In this document: positions 39,846 to 48,370 of the stretch, piece after piece
Layout of the letters: each line of letters starts with the position of its first letter
How positions within the stretch are numbered: position 1 is the first letter of the stretch
Source of the DNA: Salinithrix halophila
Lineage (GTDB): Bacteria > Bacillota > Bacilli > Thermoactinomycetales > DSM-45169
NCBI RefSeq assembly: GCF_042650125.1
Contig: NZ_JBHSAP010000009.1
Location: forward strand, 434,001 to 498,000
Reading direction: 5' to 3'
Length of the DNA stretch: 64,000 bases
Made by a program: the position numbers and the translations under genes
The notes under the pieces: model-generated
What the model saw: only the letters and a program-made list of their open reading frames with translations
What the model was told of the DNA's origin: nothing
Databases searched by the model: none

Positions 39846-41996
39846 TTATTGCATAATGCGCCGGACACTATAGATGTCTCGTACACTCTTGATTTTATCC
39901 ACAACGGACTGCAAATGGCTGATGTTCCGGATCGAAATACTCATATCGATCCTGGCCAAGCCTCGACGGTCCGCCCTGCCGCTGACTGCAGAAATCTCCA
40001 CTTTTGTAGCGGCTACCACCTGAAGTACCTCATTCAAGAGGCCGCTTCGGTCCAGACCGGAAATTTCGATATCCACGTTATAGGATTGATCCGGAACCCC
40101 TTCCCACTCGACGGGGACCATCCGCTCCTTTACGACACCGTTCAGGTTGGGGCAATCTGAACGGTGTACCGATACCCCACGACCCTGCGTGACGAAACCC
40201 TTAATCTCATCCCCCGGGACTGGATTACAACAACGGGAAAGGCGGACTAGCAGGTTGTCCACGCCTTTGACCTGAACACCATATCCGGTCCGGCGCGGAG
40301 CCGGCATCGACTTCACGTCAGGCAGAACGAGCGGTTTCTCCTCTTCCGGTCGAAGTCCCTCCGTCAATCGGTTGACAACCTGGGCGGTGGAGATACCGCC
40401 ATAACCCACGGCGGCGTACATATCCGTTTCATCGGGAAAGTTAAACTTGCTTGCCACTTCCTTCACCCGATCGCTATTGAGGATCTGGGAACTATCATAA
40501 TCCTGCTTTTTCAGAGCAGATTCGATCATTTCCTGCCCTTTGGCGACACTCTCCTCCCGGCGCTCTTTCTTAAACCAGTTACGAATCTTGCTGCGAGCTT
40601 GGGAAGATTGGACGATCTTCAGCCAGTCGCGACTCGGTCCATAGCTGTGCTTGGAAGTGAGAATTTCCACAATATCCCCGGTCTTCAATTGGTGGTCCAG
40701 AGGGACGATTTTGTTGTTTACCTTGGCCCCGATGCAGCGGTTCCCCACTTCCGTATGGATGCGGTAAGCAAAATCCAAAGGCACAGAACCCGCCGGCAAC
40801 TCCAAAACATCCCCTTTCGGGGTAAAGACGAAGACCGCATCGGAAAACCAGTCCATCTTTAAATTCTCCACGAATTCCTGAGCATCGTGGGCATCCTGTT
40901 GCAACTCCAGGATTTCGCGGAAAAACTTCAGTTTGTCATTGAAAGAAGCCCCATCGGAGGGGGGCCCTTCCTTATAGGCCCAGTGAGCGGCGATTCCATA
41001 CTCGGCAATCTTGTGCATCTCCTTTGTCCGGATCTGCACTTCAATCGGTTCACCCTTAGGGCCGATGACAGTCGTATGAAGCGACTGGTACATATTGGTC
41101 TTCGGCATAGCGATGTAATCTTTAAAGCGACCAGGCATAGGCTTCCAAATGGTATGAATGATCCCCAACACCGCATAGCAGTCCCGGATCGAATCAACGA
41201 TCACTCGCACTGCCAACAAGTCGTAAATCTCATTAAACTGCTTATGTTGCTTGACCATTTTTCGATAAATACTGTAGATATGTTTCGGGCGGCCGGAAAT
41301 ATCAGCCGCCAGATTCATCGATTCCAATCTCTCTCGGAGAGTATCGGTCACCTGATGCAGATATTGTTCCCTTTCCGCCCGTTTCTTCTTCATCAGGTTA
41401 ACAATCCGATAGTATTGCTGGGGATTCATGTTGCGAAGGGCGATATCTTCTAGTTCCCATTTGATGGTCGAAATCCCGAGCCGATGGGCGAGCGGTGCAA
41501 AAATCTCTAAGGTTTCTTTGGCGATCCGGCGCCGTTTCTCCTCAGGCAAGAACTTAAGCGTCCGCATATTGTGTAGACGGTCTGCCAATTTGATAAGGAT
41601 GACCCGGATGTCCTGGGCCATGGCGACGAACATCTTGCGATGGTTCTCCGCTTGATGTTCGGCGTTGGATTTATATTTCATCCGTTTTTTCAATTTCGTC
41701 AAACCATCCACGATCTGGGCCACGGTTTCACCGAATTCCGCTTCCAGCATATCCAAGGTGACTCCAGTGTCTTCGACGACATCGTGAAGGATCGCGGCGG
41801 TCAGGGTGGTAGCATCCATCTGAAGGTCAGCGAGGATACCAGCCACCGCTACCGGGTGAAGGATATACTTCTCCCCCGATTTACGGGTCTGCCCTTCGTG
41901 GGCCTCCTCAGCGAACAGGTATGCTCTCTCCACCTGCTCCAATTCTTCTTTTTTCAGGTAGCGACCCGCTTTTTCAAGCAATTCCTCAATCGGCAT
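39846..41996 (-). CDS. relA: Bifunctional (p)ppGpp synthetase/hydrolase RelA
   Basis: 716-aa stringent-response enzyme. N-terminal HD hydrolase domain (LHDVVEDTG, H71-D72), synthetase domain with GRFKDYIAMPKTNMYQSLHTTV and EVQIRTKEMHKIAEYGIAAHW, TGS domain (VFVFTPKGDVLELPAGS, about residues 390-450), a zinc-finger-like LSRCCNPVPGDEIKGF, and a C-terminal ACT domain from about 640. Both catalytic domains look intact. Usual neighbours apt and recJ are absent upstream; a small membrane protein and PBP1A lie there instead. Confidence 0.96.
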   Translation of the reverse strand: MPIEELLEKAGRYLKKEELEQVERAYLFAEEAHEGQTRKSGEKYILHPVAVAGILADLQMDATTLTAAILHDVVEDTGVTLDMLEAEFGETVAQIVDGLTKLKKRMKYKSNAEHQAENHRKMFVAMAQDIRVILIKLADRLHNMRTLKFLPEEKRRRIAKETLEIFAPLAHRLGISTIKWELEDIALRNMNPQQYYRIVNLMKKKRAEREQYLHQVTDTLRERLESMNLAADISGRPKHIYSIYRKMVKQHKQFNEIYDLLAVRVIVDSIRDCYAVLGIIHTIWKPMPGRFKDYIAMPKTNMYQSLHTTVIGPKGEPIEVQIRTKEMHKIAEYGIAAHWAYKEGPPSDGASFNDKLKFFREILELQQDAHDAQEFVENLKMDWFSDAVFVFTPKGDVLELPAGSVPLDFAYRIHTEVGNRCIGAKVNNKIVPLDHQLKTGDIVEILTSKHSYGPSRDWLKIVQSSQARSKIRNWFKKERREESVAKGQEMIESALKKQDYDSSQILNSDRVKEVASKFNFPDETDMYAAVGYGGISTAQVVNRLTEGLRPEEEKPLVLPDVKSMPAPRRTGYGVQVKGVDNLLVRLSRCCNPVPGDEIKGFVTQGRGVSVHRSDCPNLNGVVKERMVPVEWEGVPDQSYNVDIEISGLDRSGLLNEVLQVVAATKVEISAVSGRADRRGLARIDMSISIRNISHLQSVVDKIKSVRDIYSVRRIMQ

Positions 41997-42118
41997 GATT
42001 CACTCACCTAAGAGAGATTTGAAAAACTTTTTCCTTATATTATCTCGAAATAGCCCGTCAAAGTAAAGAGGAAATAGGTGAGAGAGATTGGCCGACTCAC
42101 CTAGCGGACTAGACCATG

Positions 42119-42165
42119 AAAAACATCCCTCTGCAAGTCAAAATCCACTTGCAGAGGGATGTTTT
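42119..42165. terminator. Strong hairpin terminator
   Basis: Perfect stem AAAACATCCCTCTGCAAGT / ACTTGCAGAGGGATGTTTT with an eight-base loop. It ends the membrane protein gene that stops at 42165 and separates it from relA. Confidence 0.85.
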
Positions 42166-42530
42166 CAATAATCCCTTGAATCGTTTTTTTTTCGACGGAG
42201 ACTAACGGTCCGGATACGCAGCCGAATGAACAGCCAGGAAGCCAGGATCGCCATCGTTAGCATGAGACCATATAGGAGGCCCCAGCCTTCCTCTTCCCCG
42301 CCCTTTATCAGGAAAAACAACGCCACAAGGACGCCGCCGTAAGCGGTTATTTCAAAAGAAAACAACAGCATACGCCAAACCCTGTATAGATACTCCTTGA
42401 CCCGTACATCACCGGGAGTAAATAATTCTTTGAAGAACAACAGCACAACAAAAGCCATCCAAATAAGAAATCCTGCGGTAACTAGGCGGGCAAACGCACC
42501 AACTAGCTGAGTAAAAAAATCATCAAGCAA
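42165..42530 (-). CDS. Small membrane protein of unknown function
   Basis: 121-aa protein with four predicted hydrophobic segments (LVTAGFLIWMAFVVLLFF, LLFSFEITAYGGVLVALFFL, LLYGLMLTMAILASWLFIRL and a shorter one) and a basic C-terminus. TTG 42530 is chosen because AAAAGGAGAG lies 7 nt upstream; an ATG ten codons earlier has no site. Alone between relA and PBP1A, followed by a very strong terminator. Not recognised; genome annotation pipelines may call it by its YfhO/DUF5665-like size, which I cannot confirm. Confidence 0.65.
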   Translation of the reverse strand: MLDDFFTQLVGAFARLVTAGFLIWMAFVVLLFFKELFTPGDVRVKEYLYRVWRMLLFSFEITAYGGVLVALFFLIKGGEEEGWGLLYGLMLTMAILASWLFIRLRIRTVSLRRKKNDSRDY

Positions 42531-42603
42531 TGATCGTCTCTCCTTTTTTATCGTAACCAAGACAGGTACCTAAAATCCAGGGAAAAAGCTGTATCCTACC
42601 CTT

Positions 42604-44670
42604 TTATCCTTCTCCCCATTTCTTCCATCTCTTTTCCCATTCCTTTTTCTGCTTTTTCCATTGTTTCTCCCAATGTTTCTTTCTCTTCTTCCACTCTTTC
42701 TCCAATTTTTTCCGAAGGTTTTTTTGCTCTTTTTTCGGCTTTTCCTCCCGATGTACCCGGGGAGGCGTCTTCCATTTCACCGTGGAAAGGTTGAAGTTGT
42801 GAACCGGCTTTCCCGCCAGGGCCCCGGCCATCATCTGCCTGAAGACCCGTGCGGCGGTCTGACCGCTGGAGGAAGTAAGGAAATGCTGGGCATCGGTTTT
42901 ATCGTAACCGATCCAGACCGCTCCGACCAGTTCCGGGGTATAGCCGACAAACCAATGATCCTTGGAACCCTTCCGATCGGAGTCGGGGAGTTGGGTAGTT
43001 CCTGTCTTGCCGGCAGTGGGCCGACCGGGGATGGCGGCGTTTTTCCCTGTCCCTTCCCGAACAGCTCCCTGCAATAGATAAGTGATATGCTGCGCCGTTT
43101 TTGGTTTCATCAGCCGGGTCGTCTTTTTATACCAATGGGCTACCGGCTCACCGTCCACATTTTCCACCTTGCGGATAGCATGAGCATCCACCATCAGCCC
43201 GTCATTGGGAAAAGCAGAGTAAGCCTGGGCCATGGCAAGGGGGCTGGTTCCCTCCGTAAGGCCACCCAGGGCTAGACTGAGGCGATGGTCTTCATCCGTC
43301 AACGGAATACCGGCAGCTTTGGCGAACCGGTATCCTTTTTCCACTCCGATCTGTTCCAGAAGCCAGACGGCTGGGACATTCTTGGATTCGATCAGGGCCT
43401 CATACATGGTTACTTCACCCCGATAGTTTCCATCGTAATTCTTCGGGGCGTAACCCCCGTTAAACTGGGTCGGTTTGTCTTGTAGGTGTGTATCGATCCC
43501 GTACCCGCTGGCGATCGCTGGGGCGTAGACGGACAAGGGTTTCATGGAGGAACCCGGTTGCCGCTTCAGTTGGGTGGCATGATTGAACCCGCGAAAAACA
43601 TGCTCCCCTCGCCCTCCGACAAGCGCGCGTAATCCGCCGGTTTTTGGATCGATCAGCACAGATCCACTCTGTACCTTTCGCTCTCCTCCGCCGTCGGGAA
43701 ACAGGGCATCCTTTCGGTAAACCGTTTCCGCCGCCCGTTGCATCGTTGGATCCAATTCCGTATAGATGCGGAGTCCTCCGTTTAACACTTCCTTCTCTGT
43801 CAGGCCGTAACGCTGAATCGCCTCTTGGATGATAGCGTCGACGTAAGAAGGATACCGCCCCCGGTATTCATCGGTTTCCTGTCCTTCCAGGACGATATTT
43901 TCCTTTTTGGCTTTCTCAACCTCTTCATCGGAGAGAAACCCCTGTTCTTTCATCAGTTTTAGCACGATACTCTGCCTTTCCATCGCCCGGTTAAAGTGTT
44001 TCACCGGCGACAGAGAAGACGGGGCCTTGATCAACCCGGCCAACATGGCCGATTCACCGGGGGTAAGGTCTTTCACCTCTTTACCAAAGTAGGTGCGGGC
44101 TGCCTTTTTCAGCCCCCACGCTCCCTCACCGAAGTAGACCGTGTTGAGATACATCTCCATAATTTCATCTTTGGAATAAGTGCGTTCGATTTTTTTGGCG
44201 AGAAGAACTTCCTTTACCTTCCGTTTGTAGGTACGTTCGTGGGTAAGAAATACGTTTTTAGCCAATTGCTGAGTAAGGGTACTGCCGCCCTGAACCGTCC
44301 CCCCCGCCCACAGATTAGACAGGGCCGCACGTGTGGTTCCGACATAATCCACCCCGGAGTGACGATAGAAACGCTGATCCTCGACCGAAATCACCGCCTG
44401 GATCATGTGAAGGGGAACTTCCTGCAACCGGAGACCTTCTACTTTGGAGGCAGAGATTTTACTGGCTATCCGGCCTTCCCGATCATAAATCAGAGTTGGC
44501 TGGGGAACCGCCCGGTCAAGAGCACTTACATCCTGGATTTGAATCAGGATATTGAAGGTAAGGAAAAAAACAGCGAAAAGAGCTGTCAGCGTCCAAACCG
44601 TCTTCCTCACCCATCCCTTGGCCCACCAGACGGCCAACTTTTTCCCCGTCTTGCCCGCTTCCACTCCCAT
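42604..44670 (-). CDS. Class A penicillin-binding protein (PBP1A-like)
   Basis: Bifunctional peptidoglycan glycosyltransferase/transpeptidase. 688 aa: cytosolic basic tail, membrane helix (about 28-46), glycosyltransferase domain with SVEDQRFYRHSGVDYVGTTRA, GGSTLTQQLAKNVFL and KVKEVLLAKKIERTYSKDEIMEMYLN, then transpeptidase with GSSMKPL, ESKNVPAVWLL and GKTGTTQ. The last 45 residues form a striking Lys/Trp/Glu-rich repeat tail (units such as KKHWEKQWKKQKKEWEK). ATG 44670 is 9 nt from GGAG; ATG 44676 is the alternative. Related to B. subtilis PbpF/PbpG or PonA by domain plan. Confidence 0.92.
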   Translation of the reverse strand: MGVEAGKTGKKLAVWWAKGWVRKTVWTLTALFAVFFLTFNILIQIQDVSALDRAVPQPTLIYDREGRIASKISASKVEGLRLQEVPLHMIQAVISVEDQRFYRHSGVDYVGTTRAALSNLWAGGTVQGGSTLTQQLAKNVFLTHERTYKRKVKEVLLAKKIERTYSKDEIMEMYLNTVYFGEGAWGLKKAARTYFGKEVKDLTPGESAMLAGLIKAPSSLSPVKHFNRAMERQSIVLKLMKEQGFLSDEEVEKAKKENIVLEGQETDEYRGRYPSYVDAIIQEAIQRYGLTEKEVLNGGLRIYTELDPTMQRAAETVYRKDALFPDGGGERKVQSGSVLIDPKTGGLRALVGGRGEHVFRGFNHATQLKRQPGSSMKPLSVYAPAIASGYGIDTHLQDKPTQFNGGYAPKNYDGNYRGEVTMYEALIESKNVPAVWLLEQIGVEKGYRFAKAAGIPLTDEDHRLSLALGGLTEGTSPLAMAQAYSAFPNDGLMVDAHAIRKVENVDGEPVAHWYKKTTRLMKPKTAQHITYLLQGAVREGTGKNAAIPGRPTAGKTGTTQLPDSDRKGSKDHWFVGYTPELVGAVWIGYDKTDAQHFLTSSSGQTAARVFRQMMAGALAGKPVHNFNLSTVKWKTPPRVHREEKPKKEQKNLRKKLEKEWKKRKKHWEKQWKKQKKEWEKRWKKWGEG

Positions 44671-44800
44671 CTTCATGCTCTCCTTCTTCTTTTCTCTATC
44701 GGCTCTTCCCCAAGTCGCACCGTCAAACAAAAAAATCAAAGGGGATAGCTATTTTTTCATCATACCACACCCACTTGCCAACCGTCGGCGATCCGGAGGG

Positions 44801-47800
44801 TTAGACCCGAAACCCCGCTTCACAGATCCTCCGGTATCCGCAATAACCACAGCGCTTTCCCGGACGGGGAAAGAAATCTTCTATGGTACTTCCCTGCTTC
44901 AGGAGACAGGCTAACTCGTCCAGTGTCGCTTCGGCTTCCCTTAGCCATTCCGATGTAACTTCATGGGAGACCACTTGATCTGGCTTTAAAAAATAGAGGA
45001 TCGCCCTGTCAACCCGGATTCCCCATTCTTCTTGGGCCGCCAAGGCGTACAAACGCAACTGAGGAAGATACTCCGCTGCCATGCTTGCCACACTATTGGC
45101 ATCCACATCGTTGGTTTTGTAATCAATCAGCTCCCATTCCCCCTCCGATGTACAGTGGAGCCGATCGATAATCCCTTCAATCTCCAGCCCTTGGGTACGC
45201 CCAATAAAGCGAGCTTCCTGTTTTAAACCGGTCAGACGGGGCAACTCCCGGTAAAAGCGGCTACTCAAGTAGGTTTCCACCATCGGCAGCAACTCCGCGA
45301 GTGCTTTCTGTCGCTGGCTCGCTGCCACTCCCCACTGATCGAGTGCTTCCCGGCAGAGAAGGTCCAGTTCTTCCGGAGCAGGAGGTACGGATGGGATCAC
45401 TTCCAACAACTTATGGACGATTTGCCCCTTCATCCGGGGATCCAGCCGATAAGCACCTGTTTCTTCCCCCTGCTTTCCTACAGCTTCTGTTGGGAGTACC
45501 TTTTCCTCTTCCAGCGGCGAAAGCCCCAGATGATAAGTGTAATAAAATTTACGAGGACAGTTGGATAAAAGGGTCAAATCTGTGACACTGACTTCCTGAT
45601 TATCCGCCTCAGTCCAACCTCTGGGAGCGGCGATCGTCAGGCTGGGAAGTGAGGAGCCTCCCTCATCTACCGGCTTCTCCAGCCAACCTTGATCCAACAA
45701 GGAAGGGACAACATCTTCCTCGGTAACCTCCGCTTCGCTAAAGGCTTCCACCTGAATACAGGGACCCTCATTCGGAAAGCCCCAGGTCCCTTTTTCCCAA
45801 TCGATTCGGTCATAGCCTAGGAGGGCATCCAACCATTTGCTCCAAGTGTCGGCGGAAAGGATTCCCTCCCCTTTCTCTACGCCTCGGTGTTTTTGCGGAA
45901 GACCGCTCAAAATGATTCGGTCTTCCGCCCGGGTGATCGCAACATAAAAATGACGAACCGATTCTTCTCGGTCGAACCTCTCTTCTTTTTCTTTCACTTC
46001 CCGCCAACGGTACGTCTCCACCCGATCCAGCCGTAGATCCGCCAGACGGATGACCAAGCCGCTCTCCCGGTCTACCCGCAGATCCGGCATCTCCCGCGGG
46101 GGCCGGCGGGAGAGATCGGGAACGATGACCACGGGAAACTCCAGCCCTTTAGCCTGGTGAATGGTCATCAATTTTACACTATTCCCTTCTTCTGCTTCCA
46201 CCGCCGCTTCCGTCTCCCTGGCTTGGCGTTGAATCAGGAGGTTGACATTTTGGAGTACGGTGTGCACGGAATAGGGAGCATCTGTCTGCCAGGTGCGAGT
46301 GAGACGAAGAAATTTGTCCAGGTTAGCCCTTGCTTGTTCTCCCTGTGGGAGTGCCCATACAACATGACGGTAAGCTGATTCCTCCAGAGCCCGCTCCAGA
46401 AGTTCCGCTACGGTAATCCGCCCTTGAAGATAGCGCCAACGGGAGAGGTAAGCGGCGAAGCGCAACAATTTTTCTTGCTCTTCTGGTGCAAGTCCCTCCG
46501 TCTCTGCCCAGGCAGAGAGTTCACGCTCCCATCCTTGCTTCGAGCAGATCCGAAGAAGGGTCTCATCTGAAACGGCACAAAAAGGAGAGCGCAGAAGACC
46601 CGTCAAGGCCAACCGGTCCGAAGGGTCAGCCAGCAGCCGTAACAAGTGGAGAACATCCGTAATTTCCTGCCGTTCGAAAAATCCGCTCCCCTTTACGACA
46701 TAACACGGAACCCCCTGAGCTATCAAAGCCTCCTCCAATATTTTCACATGAGTCATGGCTTGAAACAGCACCGCCACGTCCCCTGGAGGGATTCCCTCGT
46801 CGACCAGCTGCCGGATACGGCGAGCGATGGCCGCCGTTTCCAGCTCTCGATGCTCCCCCTTTCCCTCTTCCGCCGAAGGAGGCAGGGTAAGCATCTCCAC
46901 TCGAGTATCCCCTTCGGCTTGCCGGTTGGCGCCTGCTGCTCGATAGTGGTTATCATCCCTGGGATCGTTGGACATCAGACCACTGAAGAGAACATTGACA
47001 AAGTTGACGAGGGAACCTTCAGAACGGAAGTTATCCAAAAGCGACACTTCCTTTCCACCTTCCGCCAATATCTCCTCTCGCGTTCGCCGAAAGACAGAGA
47101 CATCGGCCCCGCGAAAACGATAGATGGACTGTTTCGGATCACCGACCACAAAAAGCTTCCCCGGCACATGTTCTCCGTGGGGGCCGGGACAAAGGAGATC
47201 AGTCAACATCTTTTGGGCTTCGTTCGTATCCTGGTATTCGTCCACCATCAGGTAACGGACGCGCTCCCGGACACGGCGGACGACCGCCGGATGGTCCCGT
47301 AACAACCGGACCGCTCGGACCTGAAGCTCGTCGAAATCCAACCCTCCTGCTTCCGCCTTCAGACAGAGATAACCGCGATGGATCTCCTCAACAGCGGTAA
47401 GCAGCTCCTGTAGGACGATTTTCTCCTCAGGCAGCCAGGCATTCCCACCGGCAGCAGCGAGACATTCTTCGCAGAGGGATTTCAATCGATCCCGCGGCTG
47501 TAGGATCTCTTCTTTTCGTCCCCAGTTTCCACCAGTCAGCTTTTTTACCTCCGTTAACGGGCCGATCCGGTCCGCCGCATTCCGTGCTTCCTCGAGTGCT
47601 TCCTTGAGTCGCGGCCACTCTTCCTGGAAACGGGTACAACGCTTCCCGCCCGACAGCGAAAGGATTTTATCCCCGGCATCCACGACCTGTCGTAACAGTT
47701 CCGCTTCTTTTCGTATCAGCCTCCTTCCCGTCTCCTGAAGATGTTTTCGGGTCCTGAGATCAAGGTCGGCAGGCTCCCATCCGTATGTAGTCATTTCTCG

Positions 47801-48370
47801 ATAGAGTAGGGTAAGACGGTGAATGCTTCCCTGAACGCCCCACAAGGTGACCACTCGTTCCAGGGGAGAAGGGAGCTCCCCGTTGGTTCTTCCCGTCGGC
47901 ACCACGGCGGGCAATACCCGATGCACCGCCTCGTTAAGTAACCGGTCCGATTGGGGATCGTCGAGGATTCGGAAGTCAGGATCAACATTCGCTTCCACGG
48001 GAAAATCCCGCAACAGTCTCGCACAAAAAGAGTGGATCGTGGAAATCCGCGCCCGGTCCATCCCCGATACCATCCGGTACCAGCCTTCACTCTCCTTGAT
48101 CCGACCGTCTTGCTGAGCTTGTTCCATCCGCTCTGCCGCCCCATTGCGAACCCGCTCTTTCATCTCTGTCGCCGCTTTTTCCGTAAACGTGATGGCGACC
48201 ACGTTATCCAAAGGGTCCGGTTCATCCAGATGCCGTTCCAGGATGGACAGAAAACGCTCCACCAGGACTCGCGTCTTTCCAGAGCCTGCTCCAGCCGTCA
48301 CGATGCAATCCTGATCTAGGGAATCAATGGCTTCCCGCTGTTCCGCCGTCAAGTGAAAACGAGCCATCAT
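44801..48370 (-). CDS. addA: AddA, helicase-nuclease subunit of AddAB
   Basis: Subunit of the Chi-regulated double-strand break resection enzyme. 1189 aa: Walker A TAGAGSGKT near residue 20, Walker B and helicase motif LMVDEYQDTNEAQ, GDPKQSIYRFRGAD, LMTIHQAKGLEFPVV, VAITRAEDR, and the C-terminal nuclease active site LIDYKTND near 1084. Unusually it also has four cysteines in the Fe-S pattern of AddB/Cas4-type nucleases: CPRKF near 937 and CGYCGYRRIC at the C-terminus (C1174, C1177, C1183). ATG 48370 overlaps the addB stop (ATGA), so the genes are coupled. The upstream open frame is a shadow of addB. Confidence 0.95.
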   Translation of the reverse strand: MMARFHLTAEQREAIDSLDQDCIVTAGAGSGKTRVLVERFLSILERHLDEPDPLDNVVAITFTEKAATEMKERVRNGAAERMEQAQQDGRIKESEGWYRMVSGMDRARISTIHSFCARLLRDFPVEANVDPDFRILDDPQSDRLLNEAVHRVLPAVVPTGRTNGELPSPLERVVTLWGVQGSIHRLTLLYREMTTYGWEPADLDLRTRKHLQETGRRLIRKEAELLRQVVDAGDKILSLSGGKRCTRFQEEWPRLKEALEEARNAADRIGPLTEVKKLTGGNWGRKEEILQPRDRLKSLCEECLAAAGGNAWLPEEKIVLQELLTAVEEIHRGYLCLKAEAGGLDFDELQVRAVRLLRDHPAVVRRVRERVRYLMVDEYQDTNEAQKMLTDLLCPGPHGEHVPGKLFVVGDPKQSIYRFRGADVSVFRRTREEILAEGGKEVSLLDNFRSEGSLVNFVNVLFSGLMSNDPRDDNHYRAAGANRQAEGDTRVEMLTLPPSAEEGKGEHRELETAAIARRIRQLVDEGIPPGDVAVLFQAMTHVKILEEALIAQGVPCYVVKGSGFFERQEITDVLHLLRLLADPSDRLALTGLLRSPFCAVSDETLLRICSKQGWERELSAWAETEGLAPEEQEKLLRFAAYLSRWRYLQGRITVAELLERALEESAYRHVVWALPQGEQARANLDKFLRLTRTWQTDAPYSVHTVLQNVNLLIQRQARETEAAVEAEEGNSVKLMTIHQAKGLEFPVVIVPDLSRRPPREMPDLRVDRESGLVIRLADLRLDRVETYRWREVKEKEERFDREESVRHFYVAITRAEDRIILSGLPQKHRGVEKGEGILSADTWSKWLDALLGYDRIDWEKGTWGFPNEGPCIQVEAFSEAEVTEEDVVPSLLDQGWLEKPVDEGGSSLPSLTIAAPRGWTEADNQEVSVTDLTLLSNCPRKFYYTYHLGLSPLEEEKVLPTEAVGKQGEETGAYRLDPRMKGQIVHKLLEVIPSVPPAPEELDLLCREALDQWGVAASQRQKALAELLPMVETYLSSRFYRELPRLTGLKQEARFIGRTQGLEIEGIIDRLHCTSEGEWELIDYKTNDVDANSVASMAAEYLPQLRLYALAAQEEWGIRVDRAILYFLKPDQVVSHEVTSEWLREAEATLDELACLLKQGSTIEDFFPRPGKRCGYCGYRRICEAGFRV

